36,148 nucleotides of DNA from Herbaspirillum sp. YR522 (GCF_000282575.1 NZ_AKJA01000043.1:1-36148); one strand, 5' to 3'; shown: positions 8,088 to 15,866, numbered from the stretch's first letter. Notes: generated from the letters alone by a model not told the origin. Made by a program: numbers and translations.

Positions 8088-9242
8088 TTATATCGAGCGG
8101 TTGATCTGTGAGTCGAGCTTGCTGCATCTCGCCTTGAAGAAGGTCGTCCAGAGCACTCCCGCCAGCAATTGGATGCTGGCCCCGAGCAGCCAGCCCCAGC
8201 CCCCTGCGACAATTCCCATATGTGGCGTGGCCAGCAGCACGAAACTTCCCACCAGGATGATGTTGGCGGCATTGGTCCAGATGACGTAGGCTCCTTGGCC
8301 GTGTACCAGAATCTGTTGGTAGAAGATCTGATAGACGGAATTGACAGCAATGGCCAGGAAAATCAATTGCAGCGGCAAGGTTCCTACCGCCACGATTGTT
8401 GCATCGTGAATCCAGAGATTGAGGAAGAAGGGGGCGGTCAGGGCGGCAATGAGGCAAGGCAGCACATTGAGCAGCGCCACGCCGATGCTCAAGTGCCGCA
8501 GCGAACGCGTTTCCCCGACGGGGAGCTCGACCGACAACCGGGGATAGAATGCGGCCAGCAACGGGCCCTGGAACTGGAAGAACGCCAGGCCCAGGTTGGC
8601 CACGGCGATGTATCTTCCGTAGTCGCTGACCGACACCATGCTCGAGAGAATGAACCGGTCTATCTGCGAAACGAGCAAGCCCAGCAGCACACCGACGGAC
8701 AGTATCCCTGTCTCATGGGTCAATTTCATCAGGTCCGCCAGTGTCGCCTTGGCGCCGGAGCCCGAGAGATGGCGCCTGATCGTCGTCCTGTTGGCTACCC
8801 ACTCCATGGCCGTGAGCACGGTGAAACCGATCAGGTAGGCCTGCGCCGTGGGCGACCAGAACAGCACGAGGCTGGCGGCCGCACCATGTTTGGCGGTGGC
8901 GAAGACCACTTGGCGAATATTGGCCAGGTGCTGTTCCTGCATGCCGTTCCAATAGCCGATATGTACGGTGTTCCAGAACTGGAAGAAGAACATCAGGAAA
9001 GCAAGCCGCAAGCTGGCGTACGACTCTTCCGGCGCGCCATCGGTGAGCTTGAGCCAATGCGTTGCCAACCACGGTACTGCGAGCTGCCCCACGCAGAACG
9101 CCGCGGCAGCCAATAGGAAGTAGGCTCGGGAGAAGATGGCGAATTGGCGCGCTACCCCGTCTTTGTCGGCACTGGCTCGTGCGATATCCCGGGGGATGAT
9201 CTGCGACAGGCCGGCATCCAGTAGCGTAAGAAACCCCTGCAC
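8088..9242 (-). CDS. Wzx-like polysaccharide flippase (oligosaccharide transporter, MOP superfamily); N-terminus unresolved
   Basis: The listed span starts at GTG 9242, the only canonical start in this frame, and gives 384 residues. It has the helix pattern of MOP-superfamily flippases, with L-L-D-A-G-L-S-Q-I-I-P-R-D-I-A-R (typical segment between helices 2 and 3), V-L-L-G-L-L-V-S-Q-I-D-R-F-I-L-S and L-A-F-F-Q-F-Q-G-P-L-L-A. Such proteins flip lipid-linked glycan units across the inner membrane. GTG 9242 would delete the first helix: the same frame continues upstream to a stop at 9461 and encodes a normal flippase N-terminus (next entry). The real start is therefore non-canonical, lost, or hidden by a frameshift. 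The neighbouring polymerase-like gene supports a glycan export function. Confidence 0.8.
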   Translation of the reverse strand: MQGFLTLLDAGLSQIIPRDIARASADKDGVARQFAIFSRAYFLLAAAAFCVGQLAVPWLATHWLKLTDGAPEESYASLRLAFLMFFFQFWNTVHIGYWNGMQEQHLANIRQVVFATAKHGAAASLVLFWSPTAQAYLIGFTVLTAMEWVANRTTIRRHLSGSGAKATLADLMKLTHETGILSVGVLLGLLVSQIDRFILSSMVSVSDYGRYIAVANLGLAFFQFQGPLLAAFYPRLSVELPVGETRSLRHLSIGVALLNVLPCLIAALTAPFFLNLWIHDATIVAVGTLPLQLIFLAIAVNSVYQIFYQQILVHGQGAYVIWTNAANIILVGSFVLLATPHMGIVAGGWGWLLGASIQLLAGVLWTTFFKARCSKLDSQINRSI

Positions 9243-9461
9243 CGCGATGCAGATGGCGACCAGGCCCCACTCATGGGGTGCCAGGTGATGTACATAGAAC
9301 GGGATCAGCAGAATGCTCAGCGCAGCACGCCAGATGACCCCCCCATAATTGAAGATCGCATTCCGGGTAGTACGAGATAGATCTAATTTTTTCGAAAAGA
9401 AAGAAATGGTCGTCTCACGGTTTAATTTGCTGCACGCCCGTTTGAATGTGCTACGGCCTCA
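9243..9461 (-). other. in-frame upstream extension of the flippase without ATG/GTG/TTG, with a G7 tract
   Basis: Translated in the flippase frame, this reads L-D-L-S-R-T-T-R-N-A-I-F-N-Y-G-G-V-I-W-R-A-A-L-S-I (split here only for display) and continues to L-L-I-P-F-Y-V-H-H-L, which is the usual first helix of Wzx proteins. No ATG, GTG or TTG occurs in frame before the stop at 9459-9461; the only near-start is ATT at 9407. A run of seven G (minus strand, 9344-9338) directly follows an out-of-frame ATG at 9346. With eight G that ATG would be in frame. Confidence 0.6.
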
Positions 9462-9901
9462 ATCATCCTGCTTGAAATGGGGAAGAAGCACGAGCGAACG
9501 GGATATTATATTTTCCAGGCTGCGAGATCACCAGGCGCCGGCTTGCGGTTCGACAGATGAGTCAAGGAATGTTCACCGATCATCAACAAATAGTGGTGGG
9601 CCTTTCAGGTGCTCATGATGAAATGTGCGCCGTCGCATATTGGTTCTTGCAAGTGCCCCTCGTGGGAACAAAGCATTGATAGCGGCGACGCTGGGGGATT
9701 TGCATTATATTGCCAACGCTGCGTTTGAGAACTGTTTCTCGGGCCATAATCATAAGCCGAGATCGAGTTAGTCACAAATGCCAGCAAAATGCGATATGTC
9801 TACCGAAAATTAGCGAGGCAATCATCGTCAGGGCAAGATACCCGGTTACCCCCTGCAGGATCGCCTAACAAGAGCCATGGTGCGAGGCCGTGGTACGAGG
9901 T
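9462..9901. other. AT-rich intergenic region without a supported gene
   Basis: This 440-bp gap between the flippase and the VOC gene is clearly AT-richer than the rest of the window. Only short frames are found (60 residues or fewer), none with a good start or recognisable product. It may carry the promoter of the glycan pair. I see no inverted repeat or transposase remnant in it. Confidence 0.4.
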
Positions 9902-10264
9902 TCAACCGGCGTGCCGCTCCTGCCCGAACTCGAGCAGGTTGCCATCCGGATCGATCACGTAGAGTTCGTCCATTCCCCAATCGGTATGCACCACCGCGCC
10001 CAGCGACGCGATGCGCTGGCGCAGTTCGGCATGGACCGCGGCGATATTGCCGACCCGCAGGTAGCACGAAGTGTTTTCCGCGATATGCCGCTCGTCGCAC
10101 TTCCAGAAATGCAGTTCGGTGCCGTCGCGCCGGGCAATGCCGTAGCCGGCCTGGTCGATATGCCGGACCTTGAAGCCCAGTGTGTCCTGGTAGAACGCCA
10201 GCGTGCGTGGCAGGTCGAGGCTGGCCAGGACCGGAATGGCCTGGCCGAAGAGGGGCGTGTTCAT
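9902..10264 (-). CDS. VOC-family protein (glyoxalase/bleomycin-resistance fold)
   Basis: A 120-residue single VOC unit: P-V-L-A-S-L-D-L-P-R-T-L-A-F-Y-Q-D-T-L-G-F near the start, then T-E-L-H-F-W-K-C-D, and the closing V-I-D-P-D-G-N-L-L-E-F-G. The E-L-H-F-W pattern and length resemble bleomycin-binding proteins, which act as dimers sequestering the drug, but many relatives have unknown ligands; no conclusion on resistance is justified. AGGAG lies five bases before the ATG. The gene is alone and divergent from the small gene at 10375. Confidence 0.88.
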   Translation of the reverse strand: MNTPLFGQAIPVLASLDLPRTLAFYQDTLGFKVRHIDQAGYGIARRDGTELHFWKCDERHIAENTSCYLRVGNIAAVHAELRQRIASLGAVVHTDWGMDELYVIDPDGNLLEFGQERHAG

Positions 10265-10374
10265 GGTTCTCCTGGTCGCGCCAAAACAGGGATTGTACGC
10301 AGAACGCCACTGTTTTCGACCCCTGTCGGTGCCAGGGGAAGTGATACGATGCCAGCTTCTTCATGGAGGAAAGT

Positions 10375-10671
10375 ATGGAAACGCCCGAATCGTCCCAATC
10401 GCCCCAGACTGCCGCGCCAGTCGATCCCTGGACCGCCCGTGCCGACGAGCTCAGGGGCACCATGGAAGCATTGCTCGAAGTGCAGTTGCACGAGTACGAG
10501 GTGATGAACGCCAAGCTGGAGGCCTGGAAGCAGGATCCGTCGGCCGGCCATCTGACCGTCAACGACTACGAACCCTGGCAGCTGGCGCTGAAGAAGCTGG
10601 AACAGGCGCACCGCGAATTCGACGCCCACTTGGCTACCCGCGTGGGCGACGCCCCGCCCGAGGCCAGGTAG
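10375..10671 (+). CDS. conserved hypothetical, small acidic helical protein (98 aa)
   Basis: A 98-residue cytosolic protein with no membrane segment: an acidic, proline-rich N-terminus (E-T-P-E-S-S-Q-S-P-Q-T-A-A-P) followed by helical stretches rich in E, L, A and K (for example L-K-K-L-E-Q-A-H-R-E-F-D-A-H-L-A). I do not recognise a family. The start at 10375 is chosen because GGAGG lies just upstream (10365-10369); an in-frame ATG at 10363 overlaps that ribosome binding site. It is followed by a hairpin terminator, so it is a monocistronic unit. Confidence 0.8.
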   Translation: METPESSQSPQTAAPVDPWTARADELRGTMEALLEVQLHEYEVMNAKLEAWKQDPSAGHLTVNDYEPWQLALKKLEQAHREFDAHLATRVGDAPPEAR

Positions 10672-10698
10672 GCCGCGACACGCTCCCATATCGAGACC

Positions 10699-10722
10699 GG
10701 GCCCGCCATGTGCGGGCCCTTT
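10699..10722 (+). terminator. GC-rich hairpin after the 98-aa gene
   Basis: GGGCCCGC (10699-10706) and GCGGGCCC (10712-10719) form a perfect 8-bp stem with a 5-nt loop, followed by TTT. It lies between convergent genes and could also slow transcription from the other side. Confidence 0.6.
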
Positions 10723-10746
10723 GCATGGGGCATGCGCCCCCGGCGC

Positions 10747-11178
10747 TCAGGCCTGGCGCGCAGCGCGTCCCCGGCCCCAGCGCTCTACGCAATCGAGCAG
10801 TGTCTGCATGTAGTCGTCGGCTGCCTCCGGTTTTTGCAGGTATTCGTTGGCGCCGGCATCGAGCAGGTCATTCATCGCCGGCGGGTAATCGGCATCGGCA
10901 AAGACCACGATCGGGATGTTGCGCGTGGCGCGCCCGCTGCGCATGGCACGGATGAACTCGAGACCATTGTTTTCCATCATCGCCGGATCGAGCAGCACCA
11001 GGCGCGGCAATTGCCGGTCCGGTCCGGCCCGGCGCCGATGCAACAGGCGCTCGCTGGCGGCGTCGGCATCGTCATACCATTGCAGGATGCAGTGGAAATT
11101 GCTCCGCCACAGCGCAAAGCGCGCCAGTTCGATGGCTTCTCCGTTGGATTCAATCATCAGGATGATTGGCGGTTTCAT
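10747..11178 (-). CDS. stand-alone receiver-domain protein with altered switch residues
   Basis: A 143-residue single receiver domain of the Rcp1-like type (E-S-N-G near the start, then L-V-L-L-D-P-A-M-M-E-N-N-G-L-E-F). The phosphoacceptor aspartate is D64 and the conserved lysine K116 (Q-K-P) is present. Two normally conserved positions differ: the acidic pair is E10-S11 instead of two acids, and the Thr/Ser that couples phosphorylation is alanine (V-V-F-A-D, A94). It may be phosphorylated weakly or act without phosphorylation. No output domain or adjacent kinase. AGGGGGG lies upstream of the ATG. Partners are unknown. Confidence 0.88.
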   Translation of the reverse strand: MKPPIILMIESNGEAIELARFALWRSNFHCILQWYDDADAASERLLHRRRAGPDRQLPRLVLLDPAMMENNGLEFIRAMRSGRATRNIPIVVFADADYPPAMNDLLDAGANEYLQKPEAADDYMQTLLDCVERWGRGRAARQA

Positions 11179-11630
11179 GGTCGATACCCCCCTCTGTGCT
11201 TCGATGCGGTGCGATGCCGGCTCTTGTTCTCAACCGGTGGGATGGTGGCCGATGGGAACATGCGTCTGAGCCAGTGTCACAAAAAAAACAGGGGCGACAT
11301 ATCGTGAAATTCCTGATGAGGTGCCGGCGCCACAGCGCTCCCGGGGCATGCGCTGGCGCAATATGGGGCGCAATTTGCAGCCGCGCCGAGCGCATCGCGT
11401 CGAAATAGGGTGTAATGTCGCCTGCGCTGCGCCGGCGTGCTCTGCACACAGGCGCTCGACGTGTTTTCCAAGGGCAGGTGACACCAGAATCGCCGCCTTT
11501 GCAGGCCGCCAGGGAAATGGGGCTTGGCAAGTCATCGGTGCGCCGCTGCAACGGTGGCACGAGGCTTGCTGCTGAGTTGGCGGGCGATGCGAACACGCAG
11601 GCGCCCGCAATTGAACAGGCAGACATCATC
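11179..11630. other. intergenic region between receiver gene and argE
   Basis: These 452 bp separate divergent genes. An argE-frame extension is open back to 11415 but has no family similarity and poor residue make-up, so I regard it as non-coding. Around 11410 the sequence TAGGGTGTAAT could include a -10 for argE, giving a leader of about 200 nt. I found no riboswitch that I can name. Confidence 0.4.
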
Positions 11631-12833
11631 ATGAACGCACAACTGAACACCACCTCGTCGGAACCGACGACGTCAACGCTGGACATCCTCAAGACCCTCA
11701 TCGGTTTCAACACCATCAGCCGCGAGTCGAACCTGGGCTTGATCGAATGGGTACGCGACTATCTCGAGCGCCATGGCGCCACCACCCGCCTGACCTATGA
11801 CGCCGAGCGGCGCAAGGCCAACCTGTTCGCCACCATCTCAGGCGCGGCCCGTACCCCGTTCGGCACGGTATTCTCGGGCCATACCGACGTGGTACCGGTG
11901 AAGGGACAGAACTGGGACAGCGACCCCTTCGTGGCGCGTGTGGCCGACGGCAAGCTGTTTGGCCGCGGCGCCTGCGACATGAAGGGATTCATCGCGGTGT
12001 GCCTGGCGCGGCTGCCATCGATCGACCAGGATCGCCTGCACACGCCGCTGCATTTCTCGTTCTCCTATGACGAGGAGGTGGGGTGCCTGGGCGTGCGCGA
12101 ACTGCTGGCCGACCTGGCCCAGCACCAGATCAAGCCGACCGGCGTGATCATTGGCGAGCCGACCTCGATGCAGGCCGTCATCGCCCACAAGGGCAAGCGC
12201 TCCTATCGCTGCTCGGTGCATGGCCATGCCGCGCATTCGTCCTGCCCGCACCTGGGCATCAACAGCATCGACTACGCCGCCATGATGCAGTTGAAGATCC
12301 GCGAGATCGCCCACCGGGTGCGCCAGTCCGAAGCACAGGACTACGATTTCGACGTGCCCTACTCGTCGATCTGCACGACCTTGTCCAATGGCGGCAATGC
12401 ACCCAACATCATCCCGGACAAGGCCGAGTTCGTGTTCGAACATCGCTTCCTGCCCGGCGTCGATCCGCAGCAGGTGTTCAATGAGGTGAAATCCTATGCC
12501 CAGACCGAGATCGAGCCGCAGATGAGCATCGATGGCGCGCGTGGACGCATCGAGTTCGAAACGCTCACCGCCTACCCCGGCATGAGTACCCCGGCCAACG
12601 ATCCCCTGGTGGCGTCGGCCTTACGCATCCTCGGCAGCGAGCGCGCCAAGAAGGTGGGTTTCGGCACCGAAGGGGGCCTGTTCGGCGAAGCCGGCATGCC
12701 GGCGGTGATCTGCGGGCCAGGCGATATCGCCCACGCCCACAAGCCCAACGAGTTCGTCACGCTGGAGCAGCTGGCGCGCTGCGAAAGCTTCTTCGATAAT
12801 TTCGTGGCGCAGTCCAACCTGCAGCCGGCCTGA
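11631..12833 (+). CDS. argE: acetylornithine deacetylase
   Basis: A 400-residue M20-family metallohydrolase. It removes the acetyl group from N-acetylornithine to give ornithine for arginine synthesis. Family features: metal-binding G-H-T-D-V-V-P-V (H84), catalytic D86, D116 in A-C-D-M-K-G, the general-base pair E148-E149 in Y-D-E-E-V-G-C, I-I-G-E-P-T, G-H-A-A-H-S in the dimerisation domain, and the final metal histidine in A-H-A-H-K-P-N-E. The E-E-V-G-C-L-G variant and overall pattern favour ArgE over DapE or peptidases. The ATG at 11631 fits the family N-terminus though its ribosome binding site is weak. A strong shared terminator follows. Confidence 0.92.
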   Translation: MNAQLNTTSSEPTTSTLDILKTLIGFNTISRESNLGLIEWVRDYLERHGATTRLTYDAERRKANLFATISGAARTPFGTVFSGHTDVVPVKGQNWDSDPFVARVADGKLFGRGACDMKGFIAVCLARLPSIDQDRLHTPLHFSFSYDEEVGCLGVRELLADLAQHQIKPTGVIIGEPTSMQAVIAHKGKRSYRCSVHGHAAHSSCPHLGINSIDYAAMMQLKIREIAHRVRQSEAQDYDFDVPYSSICTTLSNGGNAPNIIPDKAEFVFEHRFLPGVDPQQVFNEVKSYAQTEIEPQMSIDGARGRIEFETLTAYPGMSTPANDPLVASALRILGSERAKKVGFGTEGGLFGEAGMPAVICGPGDIAHAHKPNEFVTLEQLARCESFFDNFVAQSNLQPA

Positions 12834-12845
12834 TCCGGCCGGGCA

Positions 12846-12885
12846 AGAAAAAGGCGCTGGTCTGACCGACCAGCGCCTTTTTTTG
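12846..12885. terminator. bidirectional rho-independent terminator
   Basis: AAAAAGGCGCTGGTC (12848-12862) pairs with GACCAGCGCCTTTTT (12868-12882) around TGACC, with A-run on one side and T-run on the other. It ends argE on the plus strand and the MFS gene on the minus strand. Confidence 0.92.
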
Positions 12886-12896
12886 TGCTGGCGGCT

Positions 12897-14054
12897 TCAG
12901 GCCACGCCGCGCGCGCGGCGTTCCAGCGACGCCGACAAGGCCACCGTGGCCAGCCCCAGCAGGGCCACCGCCGAACCGATCAGCGGCAGGTCGGTCAGCG
13001 GCAGGCCGGCGGCAATGGCCACGCCGCCGATCCAGGCGCCGCTGGCGTTGCCCAGGTTGAAGGCACCCTGGTTGAGGGTCGAGGCCAGGTTGGGTGCGCC
13101 GCGTGCGGTGTCGAGCACGCGCACCTGCGCTGCCGGCACCACTGCGAAGGCAAATGCGCCCCAGGCAAACATGGTCACCAGCGTGGGCCACTTGTAGTGG
13201 CTGGTCCACGAGAACAGGCCCAGCACGATCGCGATGCACAGGAACATGGCGCACATCACCGGCATCAGCTTCCAGTCGGCCAGCTTGCCGCCGACCAGGC
13301 CGCCCACGGTGATGCCGGCGCCGAACAGCAGCAGCACCCAGCTTTCCTGCTGGGCGGTGAAGCCGGTCACGTCCAGCAGGATGTAGGCGATGTAGGTGAT
13401 CACGGTAAACATGCTGATCGAGGCCAGGGTCGAGGTCAGCAGCGACAGCTGCACCTGGGTCGACAGGATGGAGCGGAACTCCTGGAAGATGTCGCCGCCC
13501 TGCATGGCGATCTTGCGAGGCAGCAGGGCCCACAGCATGATCGCCGCCACCACCCCGATCACGGTGACCGCACCGAAGGTCGAGCGCCAGCCCGTGGCAT
13601 GGCCGAAGGCGGTGCCCAGCGGCACGCCCAGGATATTGGCCACGGTCAGGCCGGTAAACATCAGCGCCACGGCCTGCGCCCGTTTGTTGGGCGCCACCAG
13701 TTCGGCCGCCACCACCGAGCCGATGCCGAAGAAGGCCGCATGGCAGAACGCCGTCACCACCCGCGCCACCATCAGGAAGGTATAACCGGGCGCCACGGCG
13801 CACAGGATATTGCCCAGGATGAACAGCGCCATGAGGCCTACCAGCGCCTGCTTGCGGGGCCACTTGGCGGTCACGATGGCGAGGATCGGGGCACCTGCGG
13901 CCACCCCCAGGGCGTAGCCCGAGACCAGCATGCCGGCAGCTGGCGCCGACACGCCCAGGTCGCGCGCGACATCGGGCAGCAAGCCCATGATGACGAATTC
14001 GGTAGTGCCGATGCCAAACGCGGCAACGGCCAGGGCAAACAGGGGCCAGTTCAT
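12897..14054 (-). CDS. MFS transporter, DHA1 (drug/sugar efflux) type
   Basis: A 385-residue, 12-helix major facilitator protein. The start (F-G-I-G-T-T-E-F-V-I-M-G-L-L-P-D-V-A) is the family signature of DHA1 proteins like AraJ, YdhP and PbuE-type exporters. Further motifs are G-A-P-I-L-A (helix 2 end), the R-V-V-T-A-F-C-H-A-A-F-F-G segment and motif C-like G-L-T-V-A-N-I-L-G-V-P-L-G. These proteins export small molecules with proton antiport; sugars, purines and drugs are known for relatives, and nothing here tells which. AGGAAA precedes the ATG. It lies 57 bp after the queuosine transporter gene and may be co-transcribed. Confidence 0.92.
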   Translation of the reverse strand: MNWPLFALAVAAFGIGTTEFVIMGLLPDVARDLGVSAPAAGMLVSGYALGVAAGAPILAIVTAKWPRKQALVGLMALFILGNILCAVAPGYTFLMVARVVTAFCHAAFFGIGSVVAAELVAPNKRAQAVALMFTGLTVANILGVPLGTAFGHATGWRSTFGAVTVIGVVAAIMLWALLPRKIAMQGGDIFQEFRSILSTQVQLSLLTSTLASISMFTVITYIAYILLDVTGFTAQQESWVLLLFGAGITVGGLVGGKLADWKLMPVMCAMFLCIAIVLGLFSWTSHYKWPTLVTMFAWGAFAFAVVPAAQVRVLDTARGAPNLASTLNQGAFNLGNASGAWIGGVAIAAGLPLTDLPLIGSAVALLGLATVALSASLERRARGVA

Positions 14055-14111
14055 GAAATTTCCTGAAGGGAGTGGGGCAGGGGGAGTGCGGCGATCCGGA
14101 CAGCCGACATG

Positions 14112-14771
14112 TTACCGGTTCGCGGCCAACGCTGCACGGGGTCCCAGCAATTTGCCCAGCATGTTCATCAGCGCGCCATAGGCGGGCAGGAAGAACAGCA
14201 GGCTGATGACGATCTTGACGCCGTAGTCCACCAGCGCGATCTCGCCCCAGTGGCCGGCCATGAACGGGTCGCTGCTGCGCCAGAACGCAATGGAGAAGAA
14301 CGCCAGCGTATCGACCGCATTGCCCAGCACCATCGAGGCCGCGGGAGCGAGCCACCAGCGCCGACTTTGCCGCAGCCGATTGAAGACCTGCACGTCCAGC
14401 ACCTGGCCCAGCGCATAGGCCATGAAGCTGGCGGCGGCGATGCGCGCCACGAACGGGTTGAAATGCGCCAGCGCGGCCAGGCCCTGCCACTGGCCCTGGT
14501 AGAACAGCGCCGATACCAGGTACGAAACGAACAGCGCCGGCACCATCACGGTCAGGATGATGCGCCGCGCCAGCGCAGCACCGAAGAAGCGTACGGTCAG
14601 GTCGGTGGCCAGGAAGATGAACGGAAAGCTGAACGCGCCCCAGGTGGTATGCAGGCCAAACACGATCACCGGCAACTGCACCAGGTAGTTGCTGGAGGTG
14701 ATCACCACCAGGTGAAACAGCGAAAGCCAGGACAGCAGCACGGCGTGCCGCCGCAAATCGAGGGTTGTCAT
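14112..14771 (-). CDS. yhhQ: queuosine precursor transporter (YhhQ/QPTR family)
   Basis: A 219-residue membrane protein of the COG1738 family, which imports preQ0/preQ1 for tRNA queuosine modification. Diagnostic segments: S-S-N-Y-L-V-Q-L-P in helix 2, F-P-F-I-F-L-A-T-D-L-T-V-R-F-F-G, A-L-G-Q-V-L-D-V-Q-V-F-N and L-G-N-A-V-D-T-L-A-F-F. About six to seven helices. The start M-T-T-L-D-L-R-R at 14771 is chosen rather than the upstream ATG at 14807 because the latter lies within the P1 arm of a preQ1-I-like riboswitch and because AAGG is well spaced before 14771. Regulation by preQ1 at translation is inferred. Confidence 0.93.
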   Translation of the reverse strand: MTTLDLRRHAVLLSWLSLFHLVVITSSNYLVQLPVIVFGLHTTWGAFSFPFIFLATDLTVRFFGAALARRIILTVMVPALFVSYLVSALFYQGQWQGLAALAHFNPFVARIAAASFMAYALGQVLDVQVFNRLRQSRRWWLAPAASMVLGNAVDTLAFFSIAFWRSSDPFMAGHWGEIALVDYGVKIVISLLFFLPAYGALMNMLGKLLGPRAALAANR

Positions 14772-14776
14772 AGGGA

Positions 14777-14807
14777 CCTTTTTGACGAATGGGGTTAGGG
14801 AACCCAT
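14777..14807 (-). promoter_or_regulatory. preQ1-I-like riboswitch overlapping the yhhQ ribosome binding site
   Basis: On the minus strand, ATGGG (14807-14803) and CCCAT form P1 around the loop TTCCCTAAC. An A-rich tail TCGTCAAAAAGG follows, whose AGG can pair with CCT in the loop to close the pseudoknot (P2). Layout and the AACCCC element carrying the ligand-pairing cytosine match the 34-nt class I preQ1 aptamer of known structures. The AAGG pulled into P2 is the ribosome binding site of yhhQ, five bases before its ATG, so ligand binding should block translation. The downstream gene family fits the ligand. Confidence 0.8.
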
Positions 14808-14864
14808 GGATGAACTGGCTGCCGTCGACGCCGACGGCAGGGGCGCTACTTTACCACAGGGCCT

Positions 14865-15737
14865 TCAGCGAGGCGGCCGCCGGGCGCCATTGACGGCCAG
14901 GTAGACCGCATAGACCGAGGTGGTGGCGGTGATGAAGAGCCGGTTTCCACGCGGCCCGCCAAAGACCACGTTGGACACCACCTCTGGCACCAGGATCTTG
15001 CCCAGCAGGGTGCCGTCGGGGGCATAGCAATGCACGCCATCGCCGGCGCTGGTCCAGATGTTGCCCCGATGATCCAGGCGAAAGCCGTCGGCCAGGCCCG
15101 GGTCGATGGTGGCAAACACCTCGCCGCCGCGCAACCGGCGGCCATCCACCACGTCGAACAGGCGGATATGGTGCGGTCCATCGGTGCGGTGCGACAGGCC
15201 CGTGTCGGCGATGTAGAGCTGCGATTCGTCCAGCGAAAAGGCCAGCCCGTTGGGTCGTTCCAGGTCGGCGCTGACGATATCCAGCTCCCCGGTGTCGCCG
15301 TCGGTGCGATAGACATGGCAGGCGCCGATCTCGGTCTCGGCCCGGTGTCCCTCGTAGTCGCTGTCGATGCCGTAGTCGGGATCGGTGAACCAGATCGAAC
15401 CGTCCGACTTCACCACCACGTCGTTGGGCGAATTGAGACGTTTTCCCTGCCAGTGCGAGGCCAGCGTGGTGATGCTGCCATCGTGTTCGGTGCGCACCAC
15501 CGCGCGCGCGCCATGCAGGCAGCCGACGATGCGCCCCTCGCGATCCAGCGTGTTGCCGTTGTTGAACTGCGACGGCTGGCGAAACACCCCGGCACCGGTC
15601 CCTTCGGACCATCGCATCAGCCGGTTGTTGGGAATATCGCTCCAGATCAGTTCTTCGGTGGCCGGCAGCCACACCGGGCCTTCGCTCCAGCGGCAACCGG
15701 TATACAGCCGGTCGAGTTGGGCGGTGTCGATCACCAT
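14865..15737 (-). CDS. SMP-30/gluconolactonase family protein
   Basis: A 290-residue six-bladed propeller lactonase. Visible family features: R-W-S-E-G-P-V-W with the metal-binding glutamate (E19), W-S-D-I-P-N-N, the metal-binding asparagine in S-P-N-D-V-V-V, D-L-E-R-P-N-G-L-A-F-S and the catalytic aspartate in A-D-G-F-R-L-D. It probably opens a sugar lactone (gluconolactone or similar) in a non-phosphorylative sugar path. The ATG at 15737 has no ribosome binding site and relatives have about 17 more N-terminal residues; these are encoded in frame upstream (next entry). An ABC sugar permease remnant lies just upstream. Confidence 0.9.
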   Translation of the reverse strand: MVIDTAQLDRLYTGCRWSEGPVWLPATEELIWSDIPNNRLMRWSEGTGAGVFRQPSQFNNGNTLDREGRIVGCLHGARAVVRTEHDGSITTLASHWQGKRLNSPNDVVVKSDGSIWFTDPDYGIDSDYEGHRAETEIGACHVYRTDGDTGELDIVSADLERPNGLAFSLDESQLYIADTGLSHRTDGPHHIRLFDVVDGRRLRGGEVFATIDPGLADGFRLDHRGNIWTSAGDGVHCYAPDGTLLGKILVPEVVSNVVFGGPRGNRLFITATTSVYAVYLAVNGARRPPR

Positions 15738-15799
15738 GCGGCGAAAGCGGTCGTCGAGATGCCGGAAAGGCGATTCGGGCAGGGACGTGCGGGCTCCTC
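15738..15799 (-). other. likely true N-terminus of the SMP-30 gene, with strong RBS but no canonical start
   Basis: In frame before ATG 15737 the translation reads S-P-F-R-H-L-D-D-R-F-R-R, which resembles the usual N-terminus of this family (F-x-x-L-D-x-R-F). A perfect GAGGAG (15799-15794) lies five bases before an ACG codon (15788-15786) and eleven before a CTG (15782-15780). No ATG, GTG or TTG occurs in frame. Either a rare start codon is used or the original start was mutated. Confidence 0.5.
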
Positions 15800-15866
15800 G
15801 GTTGAAATGGATGCGACCTGTCGGGACTGGCGGCGACGCGCCGACAGCGGATGACCGCGATGATGA

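Noticed and set aside
9605..9787. 60-codon minus-strand frame in the AT-rich gap
   Set aside because: No good ribosome binding site, no signal or domain; probably chance.
12757..14490. 577-codon open frame on the minus strand
   Set aside because: It is a frame shadow of the MFS and yhhQ genes: low-complexity Gly/Arg/Ala-rich translation with no family match, and both real genes are intact in another frame.
14819..14840. Hairpin CTGCCGTC/GACGGCAG upstream of the preQ1 element, as a terminator of the SMP-30 gene
   Set aside because: It is a good stem but no T-run follows on the minus strand, so I do not call it a terminator.
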